Assembly: GCF_000321225.1 (NCBI RefSeq)
Contig: NW_004450286.1
Coordinates: 2,384,432 to 2,448,431, forward strand
From: Odobenus rosmarus divergens
Lineage: Eukaryota > Chordata > Mammalia > Carnivora > Odobenidae
DNA: 64,000 nucleotides
Direction of reading: 5' to 3'
Shown here: positions 24,693 to 36,626 of the stretch, in pieces
Position numbering within the stretch: position 1 is the first letter of the stretch
Layout of the letters: every line of letters starts with the position of its first letter
Program-made: the position numbers and the translations under genes
The notes under the pieces: model-generated
Told to the model about the DNA's origin: nothing
Databases searched by the model: none
What the model saw: only the letters and a program-made list of their open reading frames with translations

Positions 24693-25144
24693 AAATCCTC
24701 AGAAAATAAAGTGGGAAGGGAGCAATAAATAAATAAATAAAGCAACCCATATAATTGAGACATTGTCCTAATATGCAGTTACTGAGATAAGACCCTTTAA
24801 AAAAAAGAAGAAGAAATGAAAAGCAAAGGACCTATAATAGCCAAAACACTAAGAAACAAAGTGGGATTTCAAGATTTACTATAGAGCTGCAGTCATCAAG
24901 GCAGAGCGGTATTGGTGATGTATATACCTGCCCATCAAGGGAAGAGAACATAGTCCAGAAATACGCGGTCAGCTGCTATTCAACAAAGGTCCAATGGAGA
25001 AAGGACAGTCTTTTCAACAAATAGTTCTTAAAAAACTGGACATACATATGCAAAAAAAATGAACCTTGATCCATAACTCACACCATATACAAATACGTGA
25101 AATACATCAGAGAACTAAATATAAACCAGAAGCATAAGATTTCT

Positions 25145-25370
25145 TTTTTTTTTTAAAGATTTTATTTATTTATTTATTTATTTATTTGTAAGAGAGGGAG
25201 GAAGGGAGAGAGCACAAGCAGGGGGAACTGCAAGCAGAGGGAGAAGCAGGCTCCCTGCTAAGCAAGGAGCCTGGTATGGGGCTCCATCCCAGGACCTCCA
25301 TCCCAGGACCCTGGGATCATGACCTGAGCCGAAGGCAGAAGCTTAACCAACTGAGGCACCCACCGTCCCA
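25145..25370 (-). mobile_element. Can-SINE
   Basis: Minus-strand copy in L1 with an internal repeat of CCATCCCAGGACC near 25285-25312. TSD AAGYATAAGATTTCT at 25130-25144 and 25371-25385 (one mismatch). Confidence 0.94.
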
Positions 25371-25418
25371 AAGTATAAGATTTCTAAAAGAAAACATAGG
25401 ATAAAAATCTTTATGATC

Positions 25419-25605
25419 GGGCGCCTGGGTGGCTCAGTTGGTTAAGCGACTGCCTTCGACTCAGGTCATGATCCCGGAGACCCAGGATCAAGTCCCCCAT
25501 CGGGCTCCCTGCTTGGCGAGGAGCCTGCTTCTCCCTCTGACCCTCTCCCCTCTCATGTACTCTCTCTCTCATTCTCGCTCTCTCAAATAAATAAATCTTT
25601 AAAAA
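25419..25605 (+). mobile_element. Can-SINE
   Basis: Plus-strand copy in L1. Exact TSD AAAAATCTTTATGATC at 25403-25418 and 25606-25621. Confidence 0.96.
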
Positions 25606-25736
25606 AAAAATCTTTATGATCTTGGTAAGACAAAGATTTCTTAGGCAGGACACAGCAAAAACAAACAATAAAAAAGACAAAACAAAGACTGGGAGAAAAC
25701 ATTTGCAAAACATATCTGATAAAGAACTTGTATCTA

Positions 25737-25943
25737 GGGGCACCTGGGTGGCTCAGATGGTTAAGCGTCTGCCTTCGGCTCAGGTCATGATCTGCAGGTC
25801 CTAGGATCGAGCCCCATGTTGGGCTCCCTGCTCAGCAGGGAGTCTGCTTCTCCCTCTGCCTCTGCCTCTGCCCACTGCTCCTGCTCTCTCTCTCTCTATC
25901 TCTCGTCTCGAATGAATAAATAAAAAATTCTTTAAAAAAAAAA
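25737..25943 (+). mobile_element. Can-SINE
   Basis: Plus-strand copy in L1. Exact TSD AAAGAACTTGTATCTA at 25721-25736 and 25944-25959. Confidence 0.96.
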
Positions 25944-26760
25944 AAAGAACTTGTATCTAAAATACATGAAGAGCTCGTACAATCAGAAAAGGGAAAAAAC
26001 AGTTTAAAATGGGCCCAAAATTTTAACAAACAAATGGCAAATAAGCACATAAAAAGATACTCAACTCCCTAGGCATTAGAGAAACACAGATTAAAACCAC
26101 AATGAAATACCATGATCCATCTATTAGAATAGTAAAAAATTATCAAAATAAATAAAAGACAATATCAAACGCTAGACTGAAATACTCATACATTGCTGGT
26201 GGGAATGTGAAATGGTACCGTCACTTTGGAAAACAGCCTTCTAATCCTAGTACGGATTTACCCAAAAGAAATGAAAACATAAACCCAAGCCAAGATCTGC
26301 TAGTGAATGTTCACTGCAGTTTTATTCATAATCACTAAAATATGTAAGCAACCCAAGTGTCCATCAAGTGGCTGAAAGGATGAACACCTACATGGTGGAA
26401 TACTACTCAGAAACAAAAGGAATGAATTCCTAATATGCACATTGATGAATTTCAAAAGCATTATCCAGAGTGAAAGAAACCCAACTCAAAAGGTCTTATG
26501 TTTCATTTATGACATTCCAGAAAAGGCAAACCTATAGGGACAGAAATCAGACCAGTGGTTGTCGGCATCGGGGTGGAAGGATGGGATTGATTACAAAAGG
26601 TCACTAGGGAATTGAGGGGTGGGGGTGATAATATCCTACATCCTAATTACGGTGGTGGTTACATAACTGTTCACATTTGTCAAAACTCAAATATGTATAC
26701 CTAAAAAGAATACATTTTTCTCTATGTAAATTAAACCTCACTAAACCCCACAAAAAGAAG

Positions 26761-27272
26761 CCAAATATTTCATTTTTAAAGTATAATTTATAAGCACTTG
26801 GGAGTTATGTAAGACTAATCAGCCGTAGAAAAATTTGCGTTGCCAGACCCTTCCATCAAACAACTGACGGTTTTAGGCTTGGGGGACAAAAGCTGTTTTG
26901 ATCTACAGAGAATTTCACAAGGGACTTCCTGATCCTTAATCAACAGCTAAAGAAATGCTGCAGGGCCACGGAGGGGAGCCATGCATCCACAAGGGGATCA
27001 TCTTGCACATTCTCCCCCAAAGATACATTTTTTAAAGTAAATTATCATGTGAAAAAGTTAATATTGCAAATAATCTTGGGCAAGCAGGTTGTTTCCTCAT
27101 CTGTAAAAAGTCAGCAGATCTAAAGAGTTCCCTACATTAAAAACTTAAAAGTCTGACTTTCCCTAACTAGCACAATTTAGCAGGACCTCCAAGGGTAGCC
27201 TTTGAAAGCCCTCTGATCTATGAAACCTGTGAAGTGAAACTCTACTCCTTAAAAATCCCACTGTGCACCTGA

Positions 27273-27303
<31 letters not shown>

Positions 27304-28046
27304 AACTTCTGATCAGGGCATTTCCACATCCAAAGCCACAACACTGGGGCAGGGCGAGCATGGTGACTTGTCATTAATAAGGGGACGACTGCAGGATGGG
27401 AGTGCTGGGAAAACTCAATCCCAGGTCCCATGATTAATACTCTTCAAACAGCCCAGATTCTATGCAGTGCTCCCCAGTGCCCAGCCCCACACTCTATCCT
27501 CCATGCTCAGACTCCCCAGGGGATAGCCTTGGCTGGTTTTATTTTGTCTCTCTCCATCCCACTATCACAGCTGCTCAGAGACAGTGGCCCTCTGGAGGGC
27601 AGGCCTTTGGGCCCACTTGATGAGCCTATCAACTCCTTCCACAGAAAGATGCTCCATAAGAACCCAGAGTTTCCCCAGAATTCCTCAAACATCTCCCCGC
27701 AGAAGGAGTTCGGCAAAAAGGGTTTCCTTGGTAGGATAAGCTCGGAGCACTTAGATTTTTCTCCTGTCTTCTGGATGGAGGCAGTCAACAGACTAAGGTC
27801 TCCCAGAAGTCTCTGCAGTAATGAAACCTGTTTAAACGTGGTCTCCAGACTCAGCTAGGAAAACCTCTTGCATGTCGTACCCATTTACATGCCACTGAGC
27901 TAGTGTTTGCACACAGAATGAGATCAACGCCATTAACTTCCTTGCATTTGTACTTTTTTAAAAAAATCACCTTTCTAGAAACCTTGTGTTTCCAAGAAAA
28001 CAAGATACATGTAATATACTAACATTTATGTAAAAATGGGGGCGAA
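26761..28046. other. unassigned intronic sequence
   Basis: Holds one (TG)n microsatellite; otherwise nothing recognised. A 142-aa plus-strand open frame at 27430-27858 has no motif and is paired with an antisense open frame of 93 aa. Confidence 0.45.
27276..27302. repeat. (TG)n microsatellite
   Basis: About 13 TG units, uninterrupted. Confidence 0.95.
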
Positions 28047-28062
28047 TATATCCCCACATATT

Positions 28063-28252
28063 TTTTTTTAAAGATTTTATTTATTTGAGAGAGAGAGAAT
28101 GAGAGATAGAGAGCACGAGAGGGAAGAGGGTCAGAGGGAGAAGCAGACTCCCTGCCGAGCAGGGAGCCCGATGTGGGACTCGATCCCGGGACTCCAGGAT
28201 CATGACCTGAGCCGAAGGCGGTCACTTAACCAACTGAGCCACCCAGGCGCCC
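28063..28252 (-). mobile_element. Can-SINE
   Basis: Minus-strand copy. Exact TSD TATATCCCCACATATT at 28047-28062 and 28253-28268. Confidence 0.96.
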
Positions 28253-28574
28253 TATATCCCCACATATTGCTTGTAGATGTATAAACTATCTCTGGAAGGA
28301 TTAGGGAACTGGTCACTGCAGCTGTTTCCAGAGAAAGAAATAAGGGGCTGGGGGCAGGGAAGAGACTTTTTACTATGTGCCTTTTGTACCGTGTGTGTGT
28401 GTTACCTAAGCAACCCATTAAATTAAAATCAAATAAAATAACAGGCACTCAAAAAAGTAATACCTTACAAATATAAAAGCTTTCACGAGTACGTGAGCAT
28501 ACACATGCACACAAACACCCCAACCACAATCAACGCTGGAGAGGGACAGCCGCTGTTAATACGTAGTGTTGGGA

Positions 28575-29176
28575 CTTTGGTCCCAGTTGCCTTTTTTTTG
28601 CTTTTGTTGCCTCTCCTTTTGGTGTCCTATTCAAGAAATCATTGCCAATACCCCTGTTGTGAAGCTTTTCCTCTATATTTTTTTAGGTGTTCTACAGTTT
28701 CAGGTCTTACATTTAAGTCTTTAATCCATTTTGAGTTGATTTCTGTGTATGGTGTAAGAAAAGAGTCCAGTTTTGTTTTGCATGTGGCTGTCCAGTTCTC
28801 CCAGCACCATTTGTTGATGAGACTATCCTACCTCCACTGTGTATTCTTGGCACCCTTATCAAAACTCAGCTCACTGTATATGTGTGGGTTTGTTTCTGGG
28901 CTTTCTATTCTGTTCCACTGGTGTCTATGTCTATCTTTATGGCAGTACCGTAAGTGTGTTAATTACAATAGTTTTGTAACATATTAAAATCAGGCATTGT
29001 GATTCCTCCAGCTTTGTTTTTCTTGCTCAAAATTGTTTTGGCTATCCAGGGTCCTCTGTGATCTCATATGATTTTTAGAATAATTTTTTCTGTTTCTGTA
29101 AAAAATGTCATTGATATTTTGACGGGGATTGCAATGAATCTGCAGATCACATGGACATTTAAAAAACATCAGGTCA
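28575..29176 (-). mobile_element. LINE-1 ORF2 fragment, antisense
   Basis: Antisense L1 text: CAAGAAATCATTGCCAATAC, TTTAATCCATTTTGAGTTG, AGCACCATTTGTTGATGAG. The 164-aa open frame at 28493-28987 is antisense L1 reading. Its 5'-most end abuts a SINE, beyond which the adjoining L1 segment continues in the opposite direction. Confidence 0.85.
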
Positions 29177-29335
29177 AGGGCGCCTGGGTGGCTCAGTCAG
29201 TTGGTCATTGGCCTTAGCCTCAGGTCATGATCTTGGGGTCCTGGGATAGGGCTGCGTATCAGGCTCCCTGTTCAGTGGGGAGCCTGCTCCTCCCTCTCCC
29301 TCTGCCCCTCCCCCTCCCTCTCTCAAAAAAGAAAA
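29177..29335 (+). mobile_element. Can-SINE, diverged
   Basis: GGGCGCCTGGGTGGCTCAG head with a diverged body and short tail, at the junction of two oppositely oriented L1 segments. Confidence 0.88.
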
Positions 29336-29440
29336 GAATAAAATCCTTAGGAATAAATTCAACTAAGTGAAAGACTTCTACATGGAAAGCTATAAAAACT
29401 GATGAAAGATAAGGAAGACATAAATAGGTGGAAAGGCATC
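29336..29440 (+). mobile_element. LINE-1 ORF2 fragment, sense
   Basis: CCTTAGGAATAAATTCAACT, AGTGAAAGACTTCTACATGG, AAAGCTATAAAAACTGATG is sense L1 ORF2, lying just upstream (in L1 coordinates) of the antisense segment 28575-29176. Confidence 0.75.
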
Positions 29441-29444
29441 TTGG

Positions 29445-29630
29445 TTCTTGTACTCTGTACTTTTCAAACTGTTTTCATAGAGAGTACCTCATTTGAGCCT
29501 GATGCCAACTGTGTGAAGTAGAAAGGGCAGGTAGAATGCTTGCCAACAGGAGGCAACCAAGGCCCCAAGAGGACTGGATCAGAAGATGGGTCACTCAGCT
29601 GTAGAGGCTTCAATCCTGGGTGTCCTACAT
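29445..29630 (-). mobile_element. MIR relic, antisense
   Basis: Antisense MIR layout: CTCATTTGAGCCTGATGCC, AACTGTGTGAAGTAG, then CACTCAGCTGTAGAGG. Confidence 0.5.
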
Positions 29631-29849
29631 GGCCCTCAGCCTCTCTCTATGACCTTACTCAGATGATGGACCACCACTTCGCGAGCCCAACAGCATAAAC
29701 TGCAGTAGGTCCACGGGTTAGGTAACCTTTCAAGGTATCCCCACTGCAGGCGACAATCTTAATGGAAGGTAATGCACACGTAAGGCTAGGACATACCATG
29801 TTAAACAGGATTATAAATGTAATGTGTGACATGCACATACATTCATTTC

Positions 29850-30560
29850 ACTGCTTAATACTCTTCAGTGGCCTCAGGCTCAAATCCACCCCCCCAACCC
29901 CCCCTCCCACCCCCTTCAACCCCCATACGGTAGTCAAGGTCTTTCACAGGTCAGCCCCTCCCCAGGCCCTTCATGCCATTGCCCACCTCCAACTCCACAC
30001 TCTGGCTGTGCTTGGCTGCTTGTGGTTCCCCATGTGGGCCATGCCCTAGGATACAAGCCCTCCCCTTCTGCTTTATTAAAATGTGCTTCTCATCGGGGTG
30101 CCTGGGTGGCTCAGATGGTTAAGCGTCTGCCTTCGGCTTGGGTCATGATCCCAGGGTCCTGGGATCAAGCCCCACATCGGGCTCCTGGCTCAGCGGAGAA
30201 CCTGCTTCTGCTTCTCCCTCTCCCTCTGCCTCTCCCCCTGCTCATGTTCTCTCTCTCTGTACCTCTGTGTCTCAAATGAACAAATAAAAATCTTAAAAAA
30301 AAATGTGCTTCTCAGCAAGCTAATATTCCCATCTTAGTTTAGGCATCACTTCCTCCAGGAAGTCTTCCCTGAAAGCACATGCGCATGAGCACACAAATAG
30401 GACTGTTGGTCAACTGTATTTCTATTGCTCCCTATGCCTATCACTTACTTGTCCATCTGACCGCTATACAACGAGCTCCTTGAGGCCAGGGCATGAGCCC
30501 TTTGTCCCTTTGTACTGACCAGCACATGGTCAGGCACAGAGTAAATGCAATCAACGCACA
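29850..30560 (+). mobile_element. L2 relic, SINE-interrupted
   Basis: Layout of the L2 3' region: CTTAATACTCTTCAGTGGCC, CCTCCAGGAAGTCTTCCCTG, CGAGCTCCTTGAGGCCAGGG. A C-rich patch is at 29888-29925. One young SINE splits it. Confidence 0.65.
30092..30300 (+). mobile_element. Can-SINE
   Basis: Plus-strand copy inside the L2 relic. TSD AAATGTGCTTCTCA at 30078-30091 and 30301-30314. Confidence 0.95.
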
Positions 30561-31802
30561 CCTAACAAATGACTGTGGGATCAAGGGAGGCCCGGCATGG
30601 TGTGGCTGCTTTAGCAGGTGCATTACTTCCGATGCTTCACAAAGGGAGACTGTCTGGGCAAGACTGCGGGGAAGGTGCCACTCCCGTTTGTGGAAAATAT
30701 CTTAAGCAACTTCAATGTGAGCTTCGTCTGTTCTTTCCCGGGGCTCCTGACACAGGTGACTGGGAGGCTGATCCAGCCAGGGGTTGAGAAACCTCAGCCA
30801 GTCAACAGAACCAAAGTGAGCAGAAAGCGGCTCTCAGCTGAAGACGCAGAGGTAAAGAGAAGTGAGATGACTGACCTAACGGCTCCCAGAAACTTAGCAG
30901 GGTTGGTTCCAAACTCGGGGCTCTTTCTACAGCACCCAGACACCTTTGGGGATCTGAGCAAGAGCTGTGGACCTGACCAGCACCAAGGGGTCTGGGATAG
31001 AACAGGAAGGGCAGGAAAAAAGACAGAGATCTTGAAAATAAACACATGCCGGACGAGCAATAACCAGCAAATGCCCCGTGGAGATAGGCTGGCTAGAGAG
31101 CGAGAGCCCGGAGACACGTTTGCTGCTCCCTCCACACTGGAGATTGCCGCGTGTTTGTCGGTTTTCCTGATTTTAACCCTGGAGGAGCACAGACTGTGTG
31201 CTCTCAGGTACTTGATCTTCAAAACAACCTGCAAAGTACAAACCGTGTCCTTGTTTGTGCCCAGGAAGACCATGGAGCTGAGAGGGGGAAGTAGCTCAAG
31301 GCCACAGAGCTAGCTAAGAGTGGCAGGCCAGGAACGTCAACCCGGTTTTCTCCGCTAACCAGAGTGGTTCTGGGTGATCTGGAAACTTTAAACTATGACT
31401 TTCAGTGATTCTTCAAGTCCATTTTGCTGTCTGCAATTGAAAATAATTTTGTGCTGGTGTTCTTCAGTAGTAACGCACATGAGATTCACAAGGATGTTTA
31501 AAAGGCTCGATGCATGGTACGATGGAGAAGGAAGATGACCATCGCTACAAACGAACCGCGTAGAGAAGACCAGCGACTTTCTGGGACACTGACCCCTCAG
31601 CCAGCAACAGCGGGAAGAACGGAAGTGCCTGAAACTCGAGTACAGCCAGTGATGGGAGGCCTATCGACGGCAGGCATCGGGGAGACCAAAGAGCACCCAT
31701 CTCAGGCACCCAGCAGAGGGTGCAACGTGCAAAGACAGCCTAGGTGACGGCCCAGCTTGTTCAGAGGACAGGGACAGCACTCAGGTCTGGCCCAAGGGAA
31801 GT
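30561..31802. other. unassigned sequence with an MIR fragment
   Basis: About 31180-31350 is an antisense MIR (CTCAAGGCCACAGAGCTAGC region). The 231-aa plus-strand open frame 30618-31313 overlaps this MIR and an antisense frame of 159 aa; I see no conserved motif and do not call it a gene. Confidence 0.5.
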
Positions 31803-32420
31803 GTAATGGTCAGTCTTATATGTCAGTCTGGCGAGGCTACAGCCCTGTTATTCTATCAAACACTAACCCAGGCATTGCTGTGAACCTATTTTATAGATGT
31901 GATTGAAGTTTATGATCAGTCAATTTTAGGTAAGGGAGATTATCCTGCATAATCTAGATTTCAATCAGGTGAAAGGCCTTAAGACCAGAACTGAGGCTTC
32001 TCAAAAGAAACTGTACTTATTTTTTTTAAAGATTTTATTTATTTATTTGAGAGAGAGAGAGAATGAGAGATAGAGAGCACGAGAGGGAAGAGGGTCAGAG
32101 GGAGAAGCAGACTCCCTGCCGAGCAGGGAGCCCGATGCGGGACTCGATCCCGGGCCTCCAGGATCATGACCTGAGCTGAAAGCAGTCGCTTAACCAACTG
32201 AGCCACCCAGGCGCCCCCAAGAAACTGTACTTATGCATAGCAGCTTTAGCTGTGCGGGAGAGTTCCAGCCCACCCTTCATGATGGCTAGACATACAGACC
32301 CTGGACTTGCTTTCCTGGCCCCCACAATCATGCAAAGCCAATTCCTTGTAATAACTCCCTGAATATGTATCTCGTACTGGTTCTGGATCTCTGCTTGAAC
32401 CTTGACTGGTAACAGGAAGG
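31803..32420 (+). mobile_element. probable ancient ERVL-type LTR, SINE-interrupted
   Basis: The passage GTCAGTCTTATATGTCAGTC, ATTTTATAGATGTGATTGAAG, AAGGCCTTAAGACCAGAACTG and the end beyond the SINE match an old mammalian LTR-type repeat layout that I cannot name with certainty. Confidence 0.45.
32021..32218 (-). mobile_element. Can-SINE
   Basis: Minus-strand copy. Exact 16-bp TSD AAGAAACTGTACTTAT at 32005-32020 and 32219-32234. Confidence 0.96.
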
Positions 32421-32899
32421 CAGGCACCTTGCAGAAGGTGGGGGAAAAAGGAGGCTCAGGCTAGAACTGGAGTAGAGAGCACTGCAATACATGTTAAAGG
32501 CTCTGGACTTTTCCTGAAAAGCCAAGGGGAGCCACAGAGGGATCTGAGCAAGATGAAGAGCAGAATTAGATCTGTATTTCAGATGTTATTTGTCTGTCTA
32601 CCTGTGGGATGGAGAATGGACTGGAGTGTTCAGGGCCCACCACGGGGACGCACCACAAAAAAAGGGAAGAAGCTGAAGCCATAACTCAGGTAGGAAATGG
32701 TGAGATCTCGGGTGGACAAAGGCCTGGCAGGGAAAACAGAGAGAAAGAAATGTGTTGGAGAGACAGAGAAGTTCTGCCTCATGGAACCTGGTGACCTCCT
32801 GGCCTGGGGTATGAGGAAGAGGGCGGAGGAATCCAAACTGATTTCCAGGTTCGTGGGTCTTCTTATCCCACTGGACCTCAGTGCCACGTGGCAGCAACT
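32421..32899. other. unassigned sequence
   Basis: No gene or repeat recognised. Open frames of 60-119 aa run on both strands without motif. Confidence 0.4.
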
Positions 32900-32915
32900 C
32901 AAGGTGTGTTCTCTT

Positions 32916-33103
32916 TTAAAGATTTTTATTTATTTGACAGCGAGAGAGATAGTGAGAGCAGGAACACAAGCAGGGGGAGTGGGAGAGGGAGAAGCAGACT
33001 CCCCGCCAAGCAGGGAACCCGATGTGGGGCTCGATCCCAGGACCTTGGGATCATGACCTAAGCCGAACGCAGCCACTTAGCCGACTGAGCCACCCAGGCG
33101 TCC
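32916..33103 (-). mobile_element. Can-SINE
   Basis: Minus-strand copy. Exact TSD CAAGGTGTGTTCTCTT at 32900-32915 and 33104-33119. Confidence 0.96.
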
Positions 33104-33119
33104 CAAGGTGTGTTCTCTT

Positions 33120-33769
33120 ATCCCCTGGTTGCTAAATCAAAACATGGGGCTAGAAACACTCATTAACTACCCAGATCATCCAGTATGGTAATAACAACAG
33201 GCCCACAAGACACCCTGTGGGGAGCCCTTTGGCTCTTTCTGATGGAACCCCTGCACAGAATAAGGAGAAAGGTAACATCTGGCAGAACAAAGCCAGAAAA
33301 ACACGGCTGGAAAGATCCTGGGTAGGAAGGAGGGAGGTGAGAGCAGGGCCATGGCCCGAGCAGCTGTTTCTGCCATTTCCTGAGCCTGGAATGGACCAAA
33401 GGCACGGTGGGAATCCGAAAGCTTCCCAGGGAGAGTGAGGGCCAGGGCACGGGCTGGGGGCAAATACCAGAACCTTCACAGGAGCCTGGGAAGGCTACTA
33501 GTGGATAGAGAGGAAGGCAAGAACCGCATGAAACACTAGCATGTCGCAGCCTAACGTTCATTTCCTGTCTGCACACTGGGCAAAATTATCCCATCTGACC
33601 ACCTAACAGAAGAAAAGGAATAATCAAGCTAGAAAAGACTGGGGATATGTCCATATCTATCTGGCAGAAAGAGATGGAGCAGAGGTATTTGTTCGTGGTG
33701 ACTGTCTGAACAATCTTGACATGGCCATTAGTTTCTCTGAAGCCTAGACACTTGTCATCACCAGAATGA
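33120..33769. other. unassigned sequence
   Basis: No repeat or exon recognised. Antisense open frames (137, 109 and 95 aa, 33150-33576) overlap in all three frames, typical of stop-poor non-coding sequence. Confidence 0.45.
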
Positions 33770-34136
33770 CATTTTAAAAGAGGAAAAGACAGAATAAATA
33801 TACAAAGAATAAAGAGAAAGAAATCCAAATATATCGATACAGAAAACCAGCCAACCGTGAGACAAAGACAAGTATCAGAGAAAATTTTCAGAAACAACCA
33901 CAAAACAACTAATAAAATGGCAATAAATACATATCTGTCAATAATTACTTTGAATGTAAATGGACTAAATGCTCCAATCAAAAGACACAGGGTGTCAGAA
34001 TGGATAAAAAAAAAAACAAGACCCATCGATATGCTACCTACAGGAGACTAACTTCAGACGCAAAGATAACTGCAGATTGAAAGCGAGGGGATGAAGAAAC
34101 ATTTATCATGCAAATGATGTCAAAAGAAAACCAGAG

Positions 34137-34336
34137 GGGCGCCTGGGTGGCTGTCAGTTAAGCATCTGCCTTCAGCTCAGGTCATGATCCCAGGGTCCCG
34201 GAATCGAGCCCCGCATCAGGCTCCCTGCTCAGTGGGAAACCTGCTTCTCCCTCTCCCTCTGCTGTTCCCCCTGCTTGTATGCTCTTTCTGTCTCTGTCAA
34301 ATAAATAAATAAAATCTTTAAAAAAAAAAAAAAAGA
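34137..34336 (+). mobile_element. Can-SINE
   Basis: Head slightly deleted (GGGCGCCTGGGTGGCTGTCAG). TSD AAAAGAAAACCAGAG at 34122-34136 and 34337-34351. Confidence 0.95.
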
Positions 34337-34364
34337 AAAAGAAAACCAGAGTAGCAATACTTAT

Positions 34365-34414
34365 NNNNNNNNNNNNNNNNNNNNNNNNNNNNNNNNNNNN
34401 NNNNNNNNNNNNNN
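34365..34414. other. assembly gap (50 N), flanks overlap
   Basis: The 23 bp before the gap (34342-34364) are identical to the 23 bp after it (34415-34437), so the two contig ends overlap and the Ns probably represent no missing sequence. Confidence 0.9.
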
Positions 34415-34457
34415 AAAACCAGAGTAGCAATACTTATATAAGACAAACTAGACTTTA

Positions 34458-34647
34458 TTTTTTTTAAAGATTTTATTCATTTATTTGAGAGAGAGAGCGT
34501 GAGCACGAGGGGGGTGGGGGAAGGGGCAGAGGGAGAAGCAGACTCCCAGCTCAGCAGGGAGCCCAATGTGGGACTCCGTCCCAGGACCCTGGGATCATGA
34601 CCGGAGCCAAAAGCAGATGCCTAACGACTGAGCCACCCAGGCGCCCC
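34458..34647 (-). mobile_element. Can-SINE at an L1 deletion joint
   Basis: Minus-strand copy from T-run to GCCACCCAGGCGCCCC. The flanking L1 sequences are not contiguous in an L1 consensus and no TSD is evident, consistent with insertion-associated or later deletion. Confidence 0.92.
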
Positions 34648-35023
34648 TACTCTCACCACTTTTACTCAACATAGTACTGGAAGTCCTAGCCATGGCAATC
34701 AAACAAAAAAAATAAAAGGCACCCAAATTGGTAAGAAAGAAGTAAAACTTTAACTACTTGCAGATGACAGGATACTATATATAAAAAAACCCAAAAGACT
34801 CCACCAAAAAACTGCTAGAACTGATAGAAAAATTCAGTAAAGTCACAGGATACAAAATGAATCTACAGAAATTTATGGCATTTCTATACACCAATAATAA
34901 AGCAGCAGAGAAGTTAAAAAACAATCCCATTTACAATTGCACCAAAAATAGTAGGATACCTAGGCATAAACATAACCAAAGAGGTGAGAGACCTGAATTC
35001 TGAGAACTATAAAACACCAATGA

Positions 35024-35212
35024 GGGGCGCCTGGGCGGCTCAGGCGTTAAGCGTCTGCCTTCGGCTCAGGTCATGATCCCAGGGTCCTGGGATCGAGCCC
35101 CACATTGGGCTCCCTGCTCCGTGGGAAGCCTGCTTCTCCCTCTCCCACTCCCCCTGCTTGTGTTCCCTCTCTCGCTGTCTGTCAAATAAGTAAATAAAAT
35201 CTTTAAAAAAAA
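35024..35212 (+). mobile_element. Can-SINE
   Basis: GGGGCGCCTGGGCGGCTCAGG head, intact body, A-rich tail, inside L1. TSD not clear. Confidence 0.93.
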
Positions 35213-35892
35213 ATGAAAGAAACTGAAGACAATATAAAGAAACAAAGACATTCCATGCTCATGGATTGGAAGAACAAATATTATTAAACTGTCCATACTA
35301 CCCAAAGCAATCTACACATTTAATGCAATCCCTATCAAAATACCAATCGCATTTTTCACAGAACTAGAACAAATAATCCTAAACTTTGTATGGAACCACA
35401 AAAGTCACTGAATAGCCAAAGCAATCTTGAAAAAGAAAAGCAAAACAGGAGGCATCAAAATTCCGGACTTAAAGGTATATTACAAAGCTGTAGTGATTCA
35501 GACATTACAGTAGCGGTACAAAGACAGACACAGAGATCAACAGAATAGAATAGAAAACCCAGAAATAAACCCACAATTGTACAGTCAATCTTTGACAAAG
35601 CAGGAAAGAATATCCAATGGAAAAAAAGTCTCTTCAACAAATGGTGTTGGGGAAACTGGACAGCAACATGCAAAAGAATGCTGAATTACCTTCTTACACC
35701 ATACACAAAAATAAACTCCAAATGGGTTAAAGACCTAAATGTGAAACGTGAAACCACAAAAATCCTAGAGAGCAAAAGTAGTAATTTCTCTGACGTCAGC
35801 AGTAGCAACTTTTTTCTAGATATGTCCCCTGAGGCAAGAGAAACAAAAGCAAAAATAAACTAATAGGACTACATCAAAATAAAAAGCTTCTG

Positions 35893-36076
35893 GTGTGCCT
35901 GGGTGGCTCAGTCGATTAAGCTTCTGCCTTTGGCTCGGGTCATGATCCTGGGGGTCCTGGGATGGAGCCATTGGGCTCCTTGCTCAGCAGGGAGCCTGCT
36001 TCTCCCTTTCCCCCTGCCTGCCACTGCTTGTGCTCGCTTTCTCTGTCAAACAAACAAATAAATAAAATTTTTTTAA
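35893..36076 (+). mobile_element. Can-SINE
   Basis: Inside L1. Exact 17-bp TSD AAAATAAAAAGCTTCTG at 35876-35892 and 36077-36093. Confidence 0.96.
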
Positions 36077-36208
36077 AAAATAAAAAGCTTCTGCACAACA
36101 AAGGAAACAATTAACACAACTAAAAGGCAACCTACAGAACGGGAGAAGCTATCTGCAAATGACATTTCCTATAAAGGGTTATTATCCAGAATATATAAAG
36201 AACTTACA

Positions 36209-36385
36209 GGGGCGCCTGGGTGGTTCAGTCAGTTAAGCGGATACCTTCGGCTCAGGTCCTGATCCCAGGGTCCTGGGATTGAGCACCGCATCGGGCTCCC
36301 TGCTCAGCGGGGAGCCTGCTTCTCCCTCTCCCCCTGCTTGCCACTCCCCCTGCTTGTGCTCTCTTTCTCTGACAAATAAATAAAA
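36209..36385 (+). mobile_element. Can-SINE
   Basis: GGGGCGCCTGGGTGGTTCAG head, inside L1; tail AAATAAATAAAATC. TSD not clear. Confidence 0.93.
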
Positions 36386-36430
36386 TCAACACTCAAAAAA
36401 CAAATAATCCAATCAAAAAATGGGCAGGAG

Positions 36431-36626
36431 GGGTGCGTAGGTGACTCAGCGGGTTAAACATCTGCCTTTGGCTCAGGTCATGATCTCAGGGTCCCGGGAC
36501 TGAGCTCCATGAGGGGCTCCTTGCTCAGCGGGAGTCAGCTTCTCCCTCTCCCTCTGCGCCCCCCCCACTTGTGCACTCTCTCTTTCTCCTCTCAAACAAA
36601 TAAAATCTTAAAAAAAAAAAAAAAAA
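36431..36626 (+). mobile_element. Can-SINE, diverged
   Basis: Head GGGTGCGTAGGTGACTCAG. TSD GGGCAGGAG at 36422-36430 and 36627-36635; inside L1. Confidence 0.92.

Larger units (their letters stand above)
24460..26760 (+). mobile_element. LINE-1 3' part (ORF2 end to 3'UTR), SINE-interrupted
   Basis: Sense L1 text: GTAGAAATTGACAAGCTGAG, later TACTATAGAGCTGCAGTCATC, CATTGCTGGTGGGAATGTG, and a 3' end near TGTAAATTAAACCTCACTAAA. Stop codons and indels abound; no intact ORF2. Five SINEs lie within it (24588, 25145, 25419, 25737 and tail sequences). 5'-truncated. Confidence 0.85.

Noticed and set aside
28493..28987. 164-aa open frame with membrane-like composition
   Set aside because: It is antisense reading of LINE-1 ORF2.
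30618..31313. 231-aa plus-strand open frame
   Set aside because: It ends inside an antisense MIR relic and is overlapped by a long antisense frame. It has no recognised domain or splice context.
33586..34026. 146-aa minus-strand frame
   Set aside because: Mostly antisense to the start of LINE-1 ORF2.
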